This document shows positions 21,554 to 34,164 of a DNA stretch of 64,000 bases, piece by piece. Origin of the DNA: Larix kaempferi (Eukaryota > Streptophyta > Pinopsida > Pinales > Pinaceae); NCBI GenBank assembly GCA_027924585.1, contig BSBM01000007.1, forward strand, positions 13,607,501 to 13,671,500, written 5' to 3'. A program made the position numbers and the translations under genes. The notes under the pieces were generated by a model. That model saw nothing but the letters and a program-made list of their open reading frames with translations, had not been told where the DNA came from and searched no databases. Positions within the stretch are counted from its first letter, which is position 1. Every line of letters begins with the position of its first letter.

Positions 21554-22238
21554 TGTTGCTTGGTTTTTCAACCAAGCATGTGCAAGGATGCACCTATTAA
21601 CTTGTAATAGCAGTCTCGAATAAAAAGCAAATAACAATAAACTGAATCTAATCTAACATTTAACATGTGAGAAACAATAAGCAAATAAGACAAGAAATTT
21701 AAAAGAATTTGTTTTTGAATTACCTCAAATGGTGAGGATGATGATTGTTGAGTAGCTCCAAGGTTGAGAAGCTCCAGGTCCAATGGTCTCTTTTTCTCTA
21801 ATGCTTCAATGGGATTCTTCAAACTAAAAAATGGGAGGCAATGGCTCTCAAAGGGAATTTGGCAGCATAAGGATAGGATGAAATGTGGATGGAAAGTGAG
21901 GAACCCCTATCACCTTTTTATAGTTTTTGGTGATGGGGAATACCATTATGGTTTTGATGAAACCAATGGTATTAACCAACATGGTTTAGGTCTCTTTTTC
22001 CCTCTTTTCCATTTTTTGAATATTTTGAATATATTTATTCCCTTTTAATATTTTTTGGGAATTCTGGACCCTTTTTTAGGGTTTTTTGAGGGAAACTATA
22101 TATTTTGAGGGGGAAAATGTGTATTATGGTATTTTTGGTGACCTTTTGATGGCTTTAGAGGCTCAAATGGTGGAAAAGTGGACAAATGGGTCATGTGAAT
22201 AAGGGAATGAGCTAGTGAGCACTTTTTGGGTGTTAACA
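21554..22238 (-). repeat. Gypsy-1 5' LTR
   Basis: TGTTGCTTGG to GGTGTTAACA on the plus strand, 685 bp, nearly the same as 6908-7594. The PBS adjoins the low end and the target duplication CTATC follows the high end. The U5 hairpin 18-mer is at 21559-21576 and the TATA region near 21912-21922. Confidence 0.93.
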
Positions 22239-22243
22239 CTATC

Positions 22244-22963
22244 ATTTTGCGTCAATGCTCCTTAGTTGACATGATATTCATCATGCATTAATGCATAGCT
22301 TCTATTTCCATTCGTTATATCAAGTTTAACTAAAAACTAAGGCAAACCAAACAAGAAGAGGTAAACACTTGATGACCAACATTTTTACTCGCTAGACGTG
22401 CATGAAAACCTCAAAAGGTTTAATTGTTACTCAATTGATGTCCCCTGCTACCTTATTACATTCCTAAGGAGTAAGAATTGGGATTTTTACCTACTAAGGT
22501 GAGGCCTATCATCCCCCCCAGTTTCAAGGGTTGCACACCCTTGTGCAACTTACTGTTATGGAGATCGGAGTCATGATTGTTTTGCACATGTCTCTCTCCC
22601 TTCATAGGCAACCATCCTTGTGACATCACCCAACTTGTAGTATCCTATACTTTGCTCCTCCTACTCCCATCTCTTCTTTTCGTCATCCTCATTTACTTCT
22701 TGATTGTTATTGAGGGGAAGCAACAATGAAGGAGTAATTTTCAGTGCTATCCACTCTAACTTTTTCTTCTAAAGTGTTTCTTTGTATAGTTGTGCTCTGA
22801 ACAGGGAAAGATTCATGCTAGTAGGAGAATGCAGTTTTTTGCTTTTTGGGTATAGTGATAACCATTTCCATTTGTTCGTGCCATGTATAACATCTTCTTT
22901 GATTCCCTGCAATGTTTCATCATAATGAGCAACAACCTCCTGTTGTTTTTCCTCTAAAATTGG
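22244..22963. other. No clear gene; possible exon fragment next to the CACTA end
   Basis: A minus-strand frame (22966-22769, 65 codons, EEKQQEVVAHYDETLQGIK) runs straight into the CACTA-like terminus at 22964. It could be an old coding piece interrupted by the transposon, but no domain is recognised. The rest shows nothing. Confidence 0.3.
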
Positions 22964-23770
22964 CACTACAATAAAATAGCCCTTTAGGGGCAGTTTTGGC
23001 TTGCGGGGGTCTTGGTAAACCCCCCCTAAAAAAAATTTCAGACCTTTGGAGGCGGTCTTTTAAAACCGCCCCTAAAAGTCATGGAAATTGGACTTTTGGG
23101 GGTGGTTTTTTTAAATCCGCCCCCAAAAGTCCTTAAATTTGACTTTTGGGGGCGGTTTTTGGAAACCCCCCCCTAAAATCCCAATTCTCATAACTTTTGG
23201 GGTGGTTTGTCAAAACTCCCCTAAAAGTCATGAGAATTGAACTTTTGGAGGCGATTTTTTTGGAACCCCCCTTAAAAGTCATGAGAATTGAACTTTTGGA
23301 GACGGTTGTTTGAAAACCCCCCCTAAAAGACCAATTCTCATAACTTTTGGGGGCGGTTTGTCAATACCCCCCTAAAAGACATGAGAATTGAACTTTGGGA
23401 GGCGGTTTGTTTGGAACCCAGCTTAAAAGTCACGAGAATTAAACTTTTGGAAGCGGTTGTTTGAAAACCCGCCCCTAAAAGCCCAATTCTCATAACTTTT
23501 GGGGGCGGTTTGTCAAACCCCCCCTAAAAGTCATGAGAATTGAACTTTGGGAGGTGGTTTGTTTGGAACCCCCTTAAAAGTCATGAGAATTGAACTTTTG
23601 GAGGCGGTTGTTTGAAAAGCCCCCCTAAAATACCAATTCTCATAACTTGTGGGGGCGGTTTGTCAAAACCCCCACTAAAAGTCATGAGAATTGAACTTTT
23701 GGAGGCGTTTTTTTTGGAACTCCTCTTAAAACTCATGAGAATTGAACTTTTGGAGGCGGTTTTTTGGCAT
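22964..23770 (+). mobile_element. CACTA-type (En/Spm) transposon end with subterminal repeats
   Basis: The sequence begins CACTACAATAAAATAGCC, a typical CACTA terminus, preceded by TGG as a possible 3-bp target duplication. About 800 bp of GC-box repeats follow, each pairing a GGGGGCGGTTT-type arm with an AAACC-CCCCTAAAAG-type arm. The blocks are ordered into a higher-order period of about 150 bp (CATAACTTTTGGGG near 23190, 23340, 23490 and 23640), each with three units of about 50 bp. Subterminal repeats are where the transposase of this superfamily binds. I did not find the opposite TGTAGTG end, nor transposase coding sequence. Confidence 0.75.
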
Positions 23771-23819
23771 TGAACTCATGAGTATGCCTAGGGATTTTAG
23801 CATTGAACCATGACATATG

Positions 23820-24770
23820 CATTGAGAACCATGTCTAGTATTAGAAAGAGGAAAATGTCTATCATATATCATTTGTAGGCTAATGATTCCCTATGGAGGG
23901 TATGTGTGGCGGTTTGAGGGCTTGAAAATGGACCATGAGCTTAGAGAAAAATGTTATGACCTAAGACCCTTATTTAACCTTATATCATAACATGGGCCTT
24001 GAAAATCATCCCTGGCATGCCCTTCCTAAAAATGGTGAACATATATCGCATATAGGATAAGATTCCCCATGTAGGCCTTGTGTTATAATCTAAGCCTCCA
24101 TTCATGGGCCGTGATCCCCAAGGTAATTCATATGGCCTTGTACCCTAAAACCTTGGTCCATGGCCTAGGGACTGAAATCCATACTTGGTGTGCCAAACCT
24201 CAAAATGGCCAACATATCTTACTCATTGGCTAAATATTACTTATGTAGTATATGGGGCCTTTGAGGTGGTATAGGGCATCACACATGACCCATGATCCCC
24301 TTACCCTTAGACGTTATGTTTTTAGCTGATAATATGGCCCAATCAATGATAACCATTCTTGGTCACATAGATCTTGAAATGGCCATTTCTTGCTTGTAAG
24401 CCAAATATTTCCCACATAGAGATGACATTATGGACTAGAACCCCATTTGTGGGCCCGATCCTTTGAGGAAAATGTTATGGCCCATGACTTTATATGTTTA
24501 CCCTAGAACATGGACTAGGCCATGAGAGCCATCCTTAGTGTGCCAAACTTAAAATGAACACCATATTCCACTTACATGATAAAGATTCCCTTTATAGGGC
24601 TTGTATGGTGGACATAGGCCTATTAATGTCACATGATCCCTAGAGACAAAATGGCCTAAGGTAAGGTTGATGCAAAAGATCTATCCTTACTTGCATGGCA
24701 TATTTGGATGTGTGAGGTTTTGAGTTTAATTAATGTGTCCTCCCACCTTGTAAATGGCCAGCTTTTGCCT
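23820..24770. repeat. Diverged tandem array, unit about 174 bp
   Basis: The block TGCCAAACCTCAAAATGGCC or a variant recurs near 24019, 24192, 24366 and 24540, giving intervals of 173-174 bp, with weaker units near 23842 and 24740. Each unit also includes a TAAATATTCC-like stretch and CCATGATCCC. The array follows the CACTA subterminal block directly and may be internal to it. No coding sequence is visible. Confidence 0.7.
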
Positions 24771-24889
24771 TGTATTTGTCCCTTTTCCTTGACACATTAA
24801 TCACATATTACATTCTTTTACTCCCTCTAATTCCTCACTGGTCATGTCTTCGACAAATGAAGGTCAATGTCCAAACTATGATGATAATC

Positions 24890-25640
24890 TTAAAAGGTAC
24901 CATGATGGAATGCCCTCACCGTTTGGCAATTTTTGTTGGTAATTGTAACTGGTATGTCAAATCCACTCCAAGTATCTATTAGGTCCACATAAAGAAACAA
25001 CAAGACCAATGTAAGAACATCTCTCCATGCTTGAAACAATACATATCTCCATTGTAGCATTCTTTTAAACAATTTGTGAGCCTCCTTGATTTTCCCATTT
25101 TATATGCAATCCCAAATCACAACATTCCACGAGACAACATTATTCTCAAGCATGTTATTAAACATTGTTGAGCTTTGTCCATCCTACCATTATGGGCATA
25201 TTTCATAAGCATTATAGTCCACAAAATGGTGTCTCATTGAGACATTCTATAAGCCACGTGATGAGCATATTATAATCAACCCTCTACACCAATTGTTCCA
25301 AGTGAAGATGGCATTCTTTGGAAATACATCCACAAATTATCAATGCTCTAAAAGGTCCCCGAGAATCTAGCTTGCCGCATCCAACCTTTACACTCATCCT
25401 TTCTTTTCCAAGAGGGGCTTTGTTGTGGTTAGGCCGTATTCTATAAGCCACGTGATGAGCATATTATAATCAACCCTCTACACCAATTGTTCCAAGTGAA
25501 GATGGCATTCTTTGGAAATACATCCACAAATTATCAATGCTCTAAAAGGTCCCCGAGAATCTAGCTTGCCGCATCCAACCTTTACACTCATCCTTTCTTT
25601 TCCAAGAGGGGCTTTGTTGTGGTTAGGCCGTATTCTCTAA
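24890..25640 (-). pseudogene. PPR (pentatricopeptide repeat) protein pseudogene fragment
   Basis: Reading the minus strand, YAHNGRMDKAQQ, NNMLENNVVSWNVVI and NGKIKEAHKLFKRM appear in order between about 25200 and 25030, with frameshifts between them. These are the repeat patterns of plant PLS-class PPR proteins, which bind organellar RNA. Upstream, SIDNLWMYFQRMP (about 25350) fits the preceding repeat. Stops and frameshifts are frequent, so this is a relic. It is the only host-type coding sequence I recognise in the window. A 194-bp tandem duplication affects its 5' part. Confidence 0.7.
25244..25631. repeat. Exact tandem duplication of 194 bp
   Basis: ATTCTATAAGCCACGTGATG begins at 25244 and again at 25438, and the 194 bases between them repeat without a difference that I can see. 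It lies inside the PPR relic. Confidence 0.9.
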
Positions 25641-28440
25641 TGATTCAATGTTCCTGATTGGGGAGGACCTTAATCGTACTTAAGATTTCCAAACATTAAC
25701 CTAGAATTTGTCAGGGATCAATGAACCCATATACATTAGTTATATTTCCCTTTACCCTTGAGTCTAAAGTATAAATCGCTATTCATCTATCAATAGGTGG
25801 TAAGTTGGTTTTCTAGATCCATGTTTATGGGATCCTACATCATTTCCATAACTCTTGAAAATCCTCTCAATCCTCTAGTCAAGCAATCGCATCCTCCCCA
25901 TATCATATTTTTGGTGAATTTATACATGTTATACATTTTGCATTTTGTTTATTGAATAAACACTAAGTCTAGTTTTTCTACTCTTATTTTGTTTTTCAAA
26001 ATGATTTGTTTCTTAGGTGCATTATTGCCCCTTATATTCCAAAAGAGAATTTTCATTTAGAAGGCCTAGGCATTTGAAGGAATGTCTCCTTAAGTGAGGT
26101 TGTTTGTCTTGGGTTAATTAATTGCTCCATTTTCTCCTTCAAGTTATCATTGACAAGTTTCTCGCCTCGTACCAACTTAGATTTTGTCAACTTTGTGGGA
26201 TTTGTGTCTAGTCATGATCATTTCTTATGGGAACTTGACAATCCTTCAACATTTCTATCCTCCCATTTTCATTTATCATGTGCTACTGTAGATTCACCAG
26301 TTGCTAACTTGAAAGGGAAATTATAAATGTTTTATTATAATGCAAGGATAATAACTCCATGTCCACTTCTTCCACATCCTCCTCCTCCTCTTGCATTCAA
26401 TTCTAATTTATATATCTTCTTTATGCTCTCTTTTCCCTTTTTAGTATCAAGGTCATTTGCAATATTACTATTTTACCATTGCCGCAATCTCATTCCTTAT
26501 CCTTTGTTGATTCCATTTCTTTGGTATGGTTTCTATCTTAAATTCATTTAGTTTCATGTATATAGCCTCTTATTTGGTCTCCTAGTTATTTTTTCTTCCT
26601 CCTCCCCTCCTTGGATATGATTTTCATATGTTGTTTGATTAGTGTGTATTGTATCCTTCATTATTAATTTCTCTTTAGTTTCATTATGATCTTGATTGTC
26701 TTCTTTATTTATTCCTCGATATTTATATCCCTCCTTCTCCATCTTCTCATGGTTATTCACCTCATGAGTGAGTTTAATGAAGCAAGGGACCTTGGTTTGG
26801 GTTTCTTAGTAGCACCATCTTCCCTTTCCTCTAAACTAGTACTCAACCATCATAGTTCCTATTTTCGTTCTCCTCCAGTTGCACATGTTTAACATTAAGG
26901 GGGTTGTCCCATAGTTAATGGCAATGCTAATTCCATTTTATGTTAGTGAAAAGGGATACTCTCATAGTCTAGATTTTGGACCCATCCATTGTCCATATAG
27001 TCTAGATTTTGGATCATGACTAGAGAAAGTCGTCTCCTTCAAAGGTACACTTTTGAACTTTAAGAATCCCTCATCCTAAATGTCACTCTACTACTTCTTG
27101 TTGATGGTGTTCATCCCATTCATCTCAATGGTTTCTTTCCTCCCTGTCCTTTGCTCCCAAGGTATTCAGGATTCTAAAGGATTTGATTGAGAGTTATTCT
27201 TTAATTCTAGATACAGGTACCATAATAATTGCCAATTCCACCCCTCATTGAAGGCTAAATTTGGATTCAACCTAAGCCTATCTATAATTCTAGATCACCC
27301 TATTGAGTTTTTCCTTAATCCTTCTATACACATATAATAAGTAAACATTCTTTCCTCCCTACCTACCTAGGTCATCATTGATCATCTGCAATGGTTCCCT
27401 ACCATCAACAATTTATCATCTACCGAATTTACCAAGCATCACCTATGGCATTTTAGCCGCATAAGTTAGAAGGATGTGTTGAATTTAGATACCCATTTCT
27501 CTAGACAATTTGAAAGTGCTCTCCTCTGGCTATTAGAGACTTGGAGCTACTAATTTTAGTAAGATGTTATTTTCAATTTTTCATAAATTTGATCGTAATC
27601 TAAAAACAAAATTTAATGAAACTCTCCCTTGTTTTTTCTTAAACATGAAATTGTTTTTGTTATTTTGATATTGAGCTAGGTTTTAACACTTGTGAATGTC
27701 AAAGGAATGGGTTTAGACTTGTGACTGATAAAGGCATGGAAACAGGGTTTTGTTATGGGAGGCTCCCAATCCCACTTTGTACACTTCCAATACTTCCAAG
27801 TTACAATTTATAGGTCTTGTTCCTAAAATATTTTCAAGTATCTATTCACATTTTTTTGAAAAATATTGCTTTGATATTACTCATGTGAAAAAAAGCTTCT
27901 AAACAAGCTTGAATTATTATCCATTTATAGCCAAGGGAAAGTGAATGGCCAAATGAAAGCAAGAACCAAGAATTGGTTGGGAATTGAAAAATGTATCACT
28001 TTGTTGTCTCTATATTAAGAGAACTTGTGTCTAGAAAATAGTGTTACTAGAAGAATTTTATATATTCAAATGTTTACATTGTTCTATTTTTATGAACTTA
28101 AAATAAAACGAATTACCTATATTAGGAAACTAAATTCTTTCCTTTATGAATGAAGTAAAACAAAAGAAAATTATTTTATCAAATTCTCTTAAAAGTACAT
28201 CATGGATAATACATAGAAAACTCCACTTTCGTGAAGGATTCGCTGCAGCTTGGTATGTGCAAGTTCGGGTACAATAATATTTGAGGAATCCGAAACAATC
28301 CATACCTTTGAAAGCCAACCTTATTATTCTCTTTTTGACAAAGGAAGGAGAGAACATCATAGTACAATGCCGATTGCAATGTGTTTTTTAATGAATCGCT
28401 TGTACAAATGACATATTATATTTATCTGGCCTTTTAACTC
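25640..28440. other. Long AT-rich stretch; possible decayed reading frame on the minus strand
   Basis: No transposon domain or known gene is visible. On the minus strand between about 27300 and 26850, translation gives runs such as LNPNLAFNEG, FRILNTLGAKDREERNH and NGISIAINYGTTPL with only scattered stops and frame changes. That pattern suggests an old coding sequence, but I cannot name a family. Confidence 0.25.
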
Positions 28441-29030
28441 AAGTCCTTTGGAACAAAATGTCACAATTTCAATTACACCATTGATGCAACATGTTAACCT
28501 TGAAATTTTTTGGATGTTGCATTATATGTGGTCCGACACTAACCTCTGGAAAGGATTCTATGTTCCACCTTTTGTTTGTTTCCTAAGTTTATCACTTAAT
28601 GTACGCCAAATGCATAATGTCAACACATTTACTACTGAGTTGTGTGTACCACTATTAGTAGTTTGTTTTGTTCCACCCTTGATTTTCAGAGTGCATGATC
28701 AACGAAAAACATGAGTAAATGAGTCTATTGTTATCTTTTAATCGAAAATTAATCTCCTTAATAAAAACACATCTTTTAATTGAAAACTAGAATGTCACAA
28801 TTTCAATTACACCATTGACGTAACATGTTAACATTATAAGATTTTATATGTTGCATTACATGTGGCCTCACATTAATTTCAGAAATGATTCTAGGTTCTT
28901 TCATAAGTTTATTACTTAATATACTTCAAATGCATAATGTTGACACTTGTTATTTTTATTTGGAAATTAAATTCCTTAATAAAAAAAAGATATTAATTGA
29001 AAATTAAATTCTTTAATAAAAAAATTATTA
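28440..29030. repeat. Diverged direct repeat
   Basis: A segment starting CACAATTTCAATTACACCAT at about 28460 recurs at about 28796, and similarity extends for about 160 bp (TGTTGCATTA-ATGTGG, CAAATGCATAATGT). Flanking AATTAAATTCCTTAATAAAA motifs recur as well. Origin unknown. Confidence 0.7.
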
Positions 29031-31270
29031 TTGAAAGGTATTTTTAATAAAACTTGATAGTTGAAGAGTTATTATTTAGCATAAAAAAACTAAACAAAAC
29101 ATAAAAACAAAAAATTAGTTGAAAGGGCAGAGATGAAATGAACTAGCCCTTCAATTTTTCCCGCCTCTACAATTTTTCGCGCAGAGATGAAATGAACTCC
29201 ATCATGTTAGTCTGTAGAGTCTCCATCGCACTGGTCTGGAGCTTTTACAGCAGTTCTTGGTGGAAGGGAGTTGTGGTCGACATAAAGCCTGAAAGAATCG
29301 TTGTTTTGAGAAGGGGAAGGGAAGCAAACACAGAGGAAGGCCGAGGGTATGCAGAGCAGAGACAACGACGACATCAACCAGGGCTTAGGAATTATGTAAA
29401 AATAGGGTTTCAAATTTTAGTTTCAAAGGTTGTTCTAGATTTTGGCTTGCCTTGCTCAAGATTTTAAGTTTTCTTGCAATTAAAGATTCCAAAGTGTAGG
29501 ACCACGGGTATGAATTTTTTATTACAGTTGTAGATTTCAGTATTTTGCAATCAATAAATTAGTTTTAATGTTATGCATTTTTTGCACACAAAGGCCTATA
29601 AAAATCCTGGGCATGAGATATACGGTCTAGATGATTTCTGGGTAACTTTCTTGGTGACTATTGAGCATTCAAAAGTTCTGTTAGACTCAAAGCAGTATGT
29701 AGGGGTTTATATTAATCGAAATATTGCTGCAGCTTAACCCAGGCAACCAAATTACAATCTAAATCGGTTTCAAAGGAGTTTTTAAAGTCAAGATCTCTTC
29801 CCTACTCTGGATGGAGTACAGTTGAGTCAAGCCTTTTGGATTTCTTACAACCCTTCTTCTAGTACTTTGTTGAACAGTATAGATATGCACACATTGATTG
29901 CACAATAACTAGAAAAAACAATACATTTAATTAATTGGACCAACCTTTCTCCTTCCTAGATTGGGTCGAGTATCCAATAGAGGGTATGTGAGTCTTGTTG
30001 GATTTCTTTCTACAGTTCTGAGTGCAATCACCATTATTGTCCTGAATCATAGTACTAGGAGTGACTACTTATTCATTCGTTGCAGAATTCTCTTCACTTG
30101 AACCTAACTAGAAGGGTTGGGTCTGATATAACAACCATTATACTTAGATCATGGATACTAATTCTCTTCACTTTAACATTTTATAAACATTGAAAAAACA
30201 TTTTGTCATAATGATATAGATCACTCATCACTCATGATTTCAGTTTGCCCCTCTAACTTGTATTAATTTATGCAAATATTCTTATTCATTTTCTAACACT
30301 ATTCCCTTTTTTTTAAATGTTGAATATATTACTTCATAAACCAAATCTCTTGTTACATTAATCCTTTGTAATTTTGCATGGCTATTTTTTTTGCACTAAC
30401 TTTTCATTTCTCTCTCCTTTTTCTTTTTTGTACATATAAGGGGAAACAAAAATGAGCAATACACAACTCTAAACAAGATAGCAAGTTGAACAATTTCTGA
30501 AACCCAACCTTCGTCCAATTGGTAGCAGTAGCATATTGTTGACTAAAGGCCCAAATCCCATAATGTACCAAAGGCTCACCAAGACTGGTTTCATCTAAAA
30601 ACCATCATCTCCATCTAGATTCAACAGCTTTCTCAAAAAATAGAAATCACTGCTCTGCAATTTGCAAAATCGAGAGATAAGAAACAAAGAAGGAAAACAA
30701 GAGGCTCCTATGTTTAGTGTCTTGAGTTGTTTTCTAATTCAAAGAACATCCATTATTTGATTTCAAATACATGCTTTCTATCAGAAAAATGCAAGTTGAA
30801 TCATTAAAATTATGTTCTTCAACAAGACTACATAGTAGGTAATTCCTTGGATGATGTCAAATCTATTGATCTTGATTCCTCTACAAACAACAAGTAATAT
30901 GTACATAGTAGTGTTGTAGAACTCAGATTGGACAATGAATGGGCTAGGGTCCCATTGAGAAATCAGATCTAGAAACACCATTTCCACAGATGTTGAGTTC
31001 ACAAAAGAATGAGGGGATCTAATGGAACCAAACACCTAACCCAAAAACCTGCTAATAAAAGAGAAAAACAAGAATAAAATAGTGCATTGGAGTTGTCCAT
31101 TTATGCACTAGAAGGAGAAAGATCGAGTGCACAAGTGAGAGGAGGATGTGGATATAAGTAGGATAAAGTGGATCACATAATATTCATCTTTCCTTGAAGG
31201 GAAAAACATAGTGATATTCGAAAATATGGTGGAATTCTCAAGATAGAAGATCCCTAGATCCATGGAAAAA
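29031..31270. other. No recognisable gene
   Basis: A plus-strand frame at 29192-29467 (91 codons) lies in a locally GC-richer stretch and is preceded by a duplicated GCAGAGATGAAATGAACT (about 29128 and 29181), but it matches no family I know. The remaining sequence is AT-rich with short frames only. Confidence 0.5.
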
Positions 31271-31287
31271 TCTCCTCAACAAGATTT

Positions 31288-31405
31288 TTGTGCCCTGAGA
31301 ACTAAGCAAAGTGCGAAAAAGTTGTCATTTCCGCGCCCTAACAACTGAGCAAAACACGAAAAAGTTGTAATTTCCACGCCTCTATAACTAAGCAGGGTGC
31401 AAAAA
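31288..31405. repeat. Short tandem repeat of about 55 bp, three diverged copies
   Basis: The blocks AACTAAGCAAAGTGCGAAAA, AACTGAGCAAAACACGAAAA and AACTAAGCAGGGTGCAAAAA follow each other at about 55-bp spacing. They lie shortly before the chromovirus remnant. Confidence 0.6.
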
Positions 31406-31729
31406 TCCCTCTTTTGATGGCTCAAGGAGGTTTGGTGAAGTGGAATTCGACCCCATTAGGTTAAGTAACTTCTCCAACTTGGATGGGGAGTAAATACACC
31501 ATGTAATGATGGATCTAAAACACCTAGGAGGTTGTGAAACTTCATGCTTTCCATGGTGGTAAATCATGTACAGTCAAAGATGACAAAATGAAGTATAACA
31601 AGGAACCTACATATGTGGCCCAATGTCATCAAATGGAGATATCAACATCAAAAATAATCTACTCACAAAAACCCGAGATCCAAGGGTTAATCGATCAAAA
31701 TATGAGAAGGTATTTTTAGAGCTACTTAT

Positions 31730-33000
31730 GAAGTTGCCTTTGGAAAGAAGAATTGAACAAATAATTGAGGTAAACCATAATGAACACCTATTAACATTAA
31801 ACCTTACTTATATCCACATCATCTCAAAATGGAAATAGAAAGGTTGATTCAAGCTCTATTAAGATGTGGTATTATCACAAGTTGTAGAAGCCCGCATGTA
31901 GCCCCAACAGTGCTAGTGAAAGGAAAAGATGGATCTTTCAAACTATGTAGATCATTGTTTTGTAGATTATTGAGGTCTTAACAAAATAATGATAAAGAAC
32001 TAGTTTCCTATTCTGTCTATAAATTAAATGTTGGATGAGCTTCATGGGGCCAAATATTTTTCAAAGTTGGACTTGAGGTTAGGGTACTACCAAATTTGAG
32101 TGAGATTAGAAGACGTGTGAAGACTACTTTCCGAACCCATGAAGGTCATTATGAATTTAAAATGATGCCATTTTTTTTAACGAATGCCCCTACTACCTTT
32201 CAAGCAACTATGAATGAGCTCTTCCAACCCTATTTAAGGAAGTTTTCATTAATTAGTATTTTTCAATGACATTCTTATATATAGTAAAACTTGGAAGGTG
32301 CATCTTAAGCACCTAGAAAAAGTACTCTCCCTTTTAGAAGAAAATCAATTTTATGCAAAAATGTCAAAGTGTACTTTCAATAAGAAATAAGTAGAATACC
32401 TCGGCCATGTCATATCCAGAGAAGGGGTCAAGGTAGACCCAAACAAAATCAAGACAATCATGGAATGGAAAACTCTAAATAACATATCCAAATTAAAAGG
32501 GTTTATGGGTTTAACAAGGTCTTATAGAGGTTCATCAAGAACTACGCACACTTGACGGCATCACTATCAAACTTACTCAGGAAGAATTCCTTTTAGTGGA
32601 ATAACAATGTAGAAGATTGTTTCAAAACCTTGAAGAAGGTTATGCCATCGACACTTGTGTTAGAAAATCTTAATTTTACAAAACCTTTCCCAATGGAATG
32701 TGATGCTTTAGATTTTGGAATAGGTGCAATGTTAATACAAGAAGAACATCTGATAAGTTTCGAAAGTCGGAAGCTCAATAAGCGGGAATATTTAAAATCT
32801 ACATATGATAAGGAGATGCTATTATGCATGCATTAGCTAAATGGCAACAATATCTCTTGGGTAGTAAATTCTTGATATGCACCAACCACAATAGTGTTTA
32901 GTACCTACTTCAATAAAAAACATTATCTATAGAGCAATAAAAATGTATCTACAGAAAATTTCCATCTTCAATATGGAAATACTACACAAAATGGGGAAGG
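31730..33000 (+). pseudogene. Chromovirus reverse transcriptase and RNase H
   Basis: RT pieces include LPLERRIEQIIEV near 31732, [14 protein letters not shown] near 32036, [16 protein letters not shown] near 32130 and [18 protein letters not shown] near 32185. The catalytic box reads FFNDILIYS near 32260-32283 where FFDD is expected, after a frame break. YLGHVISREGVKVDPNKIK follows near 32400. RNase H (32630-32836) shows FPMECDALDFGIGAMLIQ and FESRKLNKREYLKSTYDKEM. The first catalytic Asp of RNase H is present (CDALD), but many stops interrupt the frame. Confidence 0.85.
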
Positions 33001-33264
33001 GCAATGCCATTGCCTTGCATTATCATGCAAGGATGAAGAGGTAACATCATATGCACCATAAATTGTAATCCTTGACTGGCTAGATGAAATATGAGTGGAA
33101 TGTGCCAAAGACCCCAAATCTTCTTCCATCATTAACAATTTGGGACAAAATCCAAAATTTGAATGGAAAAATGACATTCTTTGGTATAAGTGGAGTATCT
33201 ATCTAACCCTAGTGTCAAAATTTAAAATAAAAGTCTTACGGGAATCACATGACTCTATAGCTAC

Positions 33265-34104
33265 ATGACATGTAGATTTATTCGAAACTTACTTCAATCG
33301 TTTTATTGGAAGGGAATGAACAAGCACATTCAAAAGTATGTTGCTAAATTCAGTACTTGTCAAATAAATAAGAGCGAAAATGTCATGTCATCGGGGTTAC
33401 TCCATTCTCTACACATTCCTAATCAAAAGTGGGAAGAAATTTCGATGGATTTCATTGAATGATTACCCATGTCTCATGAAAAAGATAAATCTTTTGTCGT
33501 GGTTGATAGGCTAACTAAGTGTGCTCATTTCATGGGGTTAAGGAAAATAGATTCAACTAAACAAACAGTTGAGGTATTTTGCAAGAATATTTATAAATCG
33601 CGTGGTTTCTCGAAGTTCATTGTTAGTGAACAAGATACAAAATTTAAGGGTAACTTTTGGAAAAAAAATTGAAAACAAACAAGGATATCTCTTAATATGA
33701 ATTCGACATTTCACATTCAAACAAATGGACAAACAAAAATAGTAAATAAATGTTTGGAAACCTACCTCCATTTTTTTGTAATGGATAAGTGGAACAAATG
33801 GTCCCAGTGGCTACATCTAGCGAAATGGTTATACAATTGTACTTACCACACTTCAACTAAAATGACTCCCTTCCAAGCCTTATATGGATATGAACTACCA
33901 ATATGGAATGACTTTGCATTGCTTAGCTCTAAGGTGCCAGCAATAAAAATTCAATTATGGGAATATCAAAAGACCATTCAATTACTAAAAGAGAATATAG
34001 AAAATGCTCACAATCGAATGAAACAACAAGTAGATCAACATAGATCCGAAAGAGAGTTTGAAGAAGGTGATTGGGTGTTTGTAAGACTAAATCCCTACAA
34101 GTAG
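33265..34104 (+). pseudogene. Chromovirus integrase
   Basis: A zinc-binding part (FYWKGMNKHIQKYVAKFSTC) is at 33300-33362. The core follows at 33469-33672 (VVDRLTKCAHFM, FIVSEQDTKFKGNFW) and 33697-34104 (HIQTNGQTKIVNKCLE, LAKWLYNCTYHTSTKMTPF, YGYELP). The second catalytic Asp of the usual SDRD reads SEQD and the Glu of QTE reads QTK, so the DDE triad is damaged. Stops at about 33460 and 33672 separate the pieces. WVFVRLNPYK near 34072 starts the C-terminal domain. Confidence 0.87.
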
Positions 34105-34164
34105 TTATCCCTTGAGAAATAAGGCGAGAACAAGTTTGATCCTAAGTTTTATGGGCCATATTGA

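Larger units (their letters stand above)
6908..22238 (-). mobile_element. Gypsy-1: complete Ty3/gypsy element, Tat-type with dual RNase H and an antisense PMD gene
   Basis: Two LTRs of about 686 bp (6908-7594 and 21554-22238) frame the element, and the same five bases CTATC flank it at 6903-6907 and 22239-22243, which is a target-site duplication. In minus-strand order it contains a PBS for tRNA-Arg, a leader of about 1.7 kb with GC-rich repeats, gag, protease, linker, RT, RNase H, integrase, a second archaeal-type RNase H, then on the plus strand an intron-containing PMD gene, tandem repeats and a polypurine tract. Dual RNase H plus a long 3' region with extra ORFs is known for the Tat lineage (Ogre, Retand and relatives). 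Every long protein domain frame carries at least one nonsense or frameshift change, so it is not autonomous now. Confidence 0.93.

Noticed and set aside
23026-23770. GC-rich inverted arms as rho-independent terminators
   Set aside because: They are CACTA subterminal repeats in a plant genome, occurring in series without genes.
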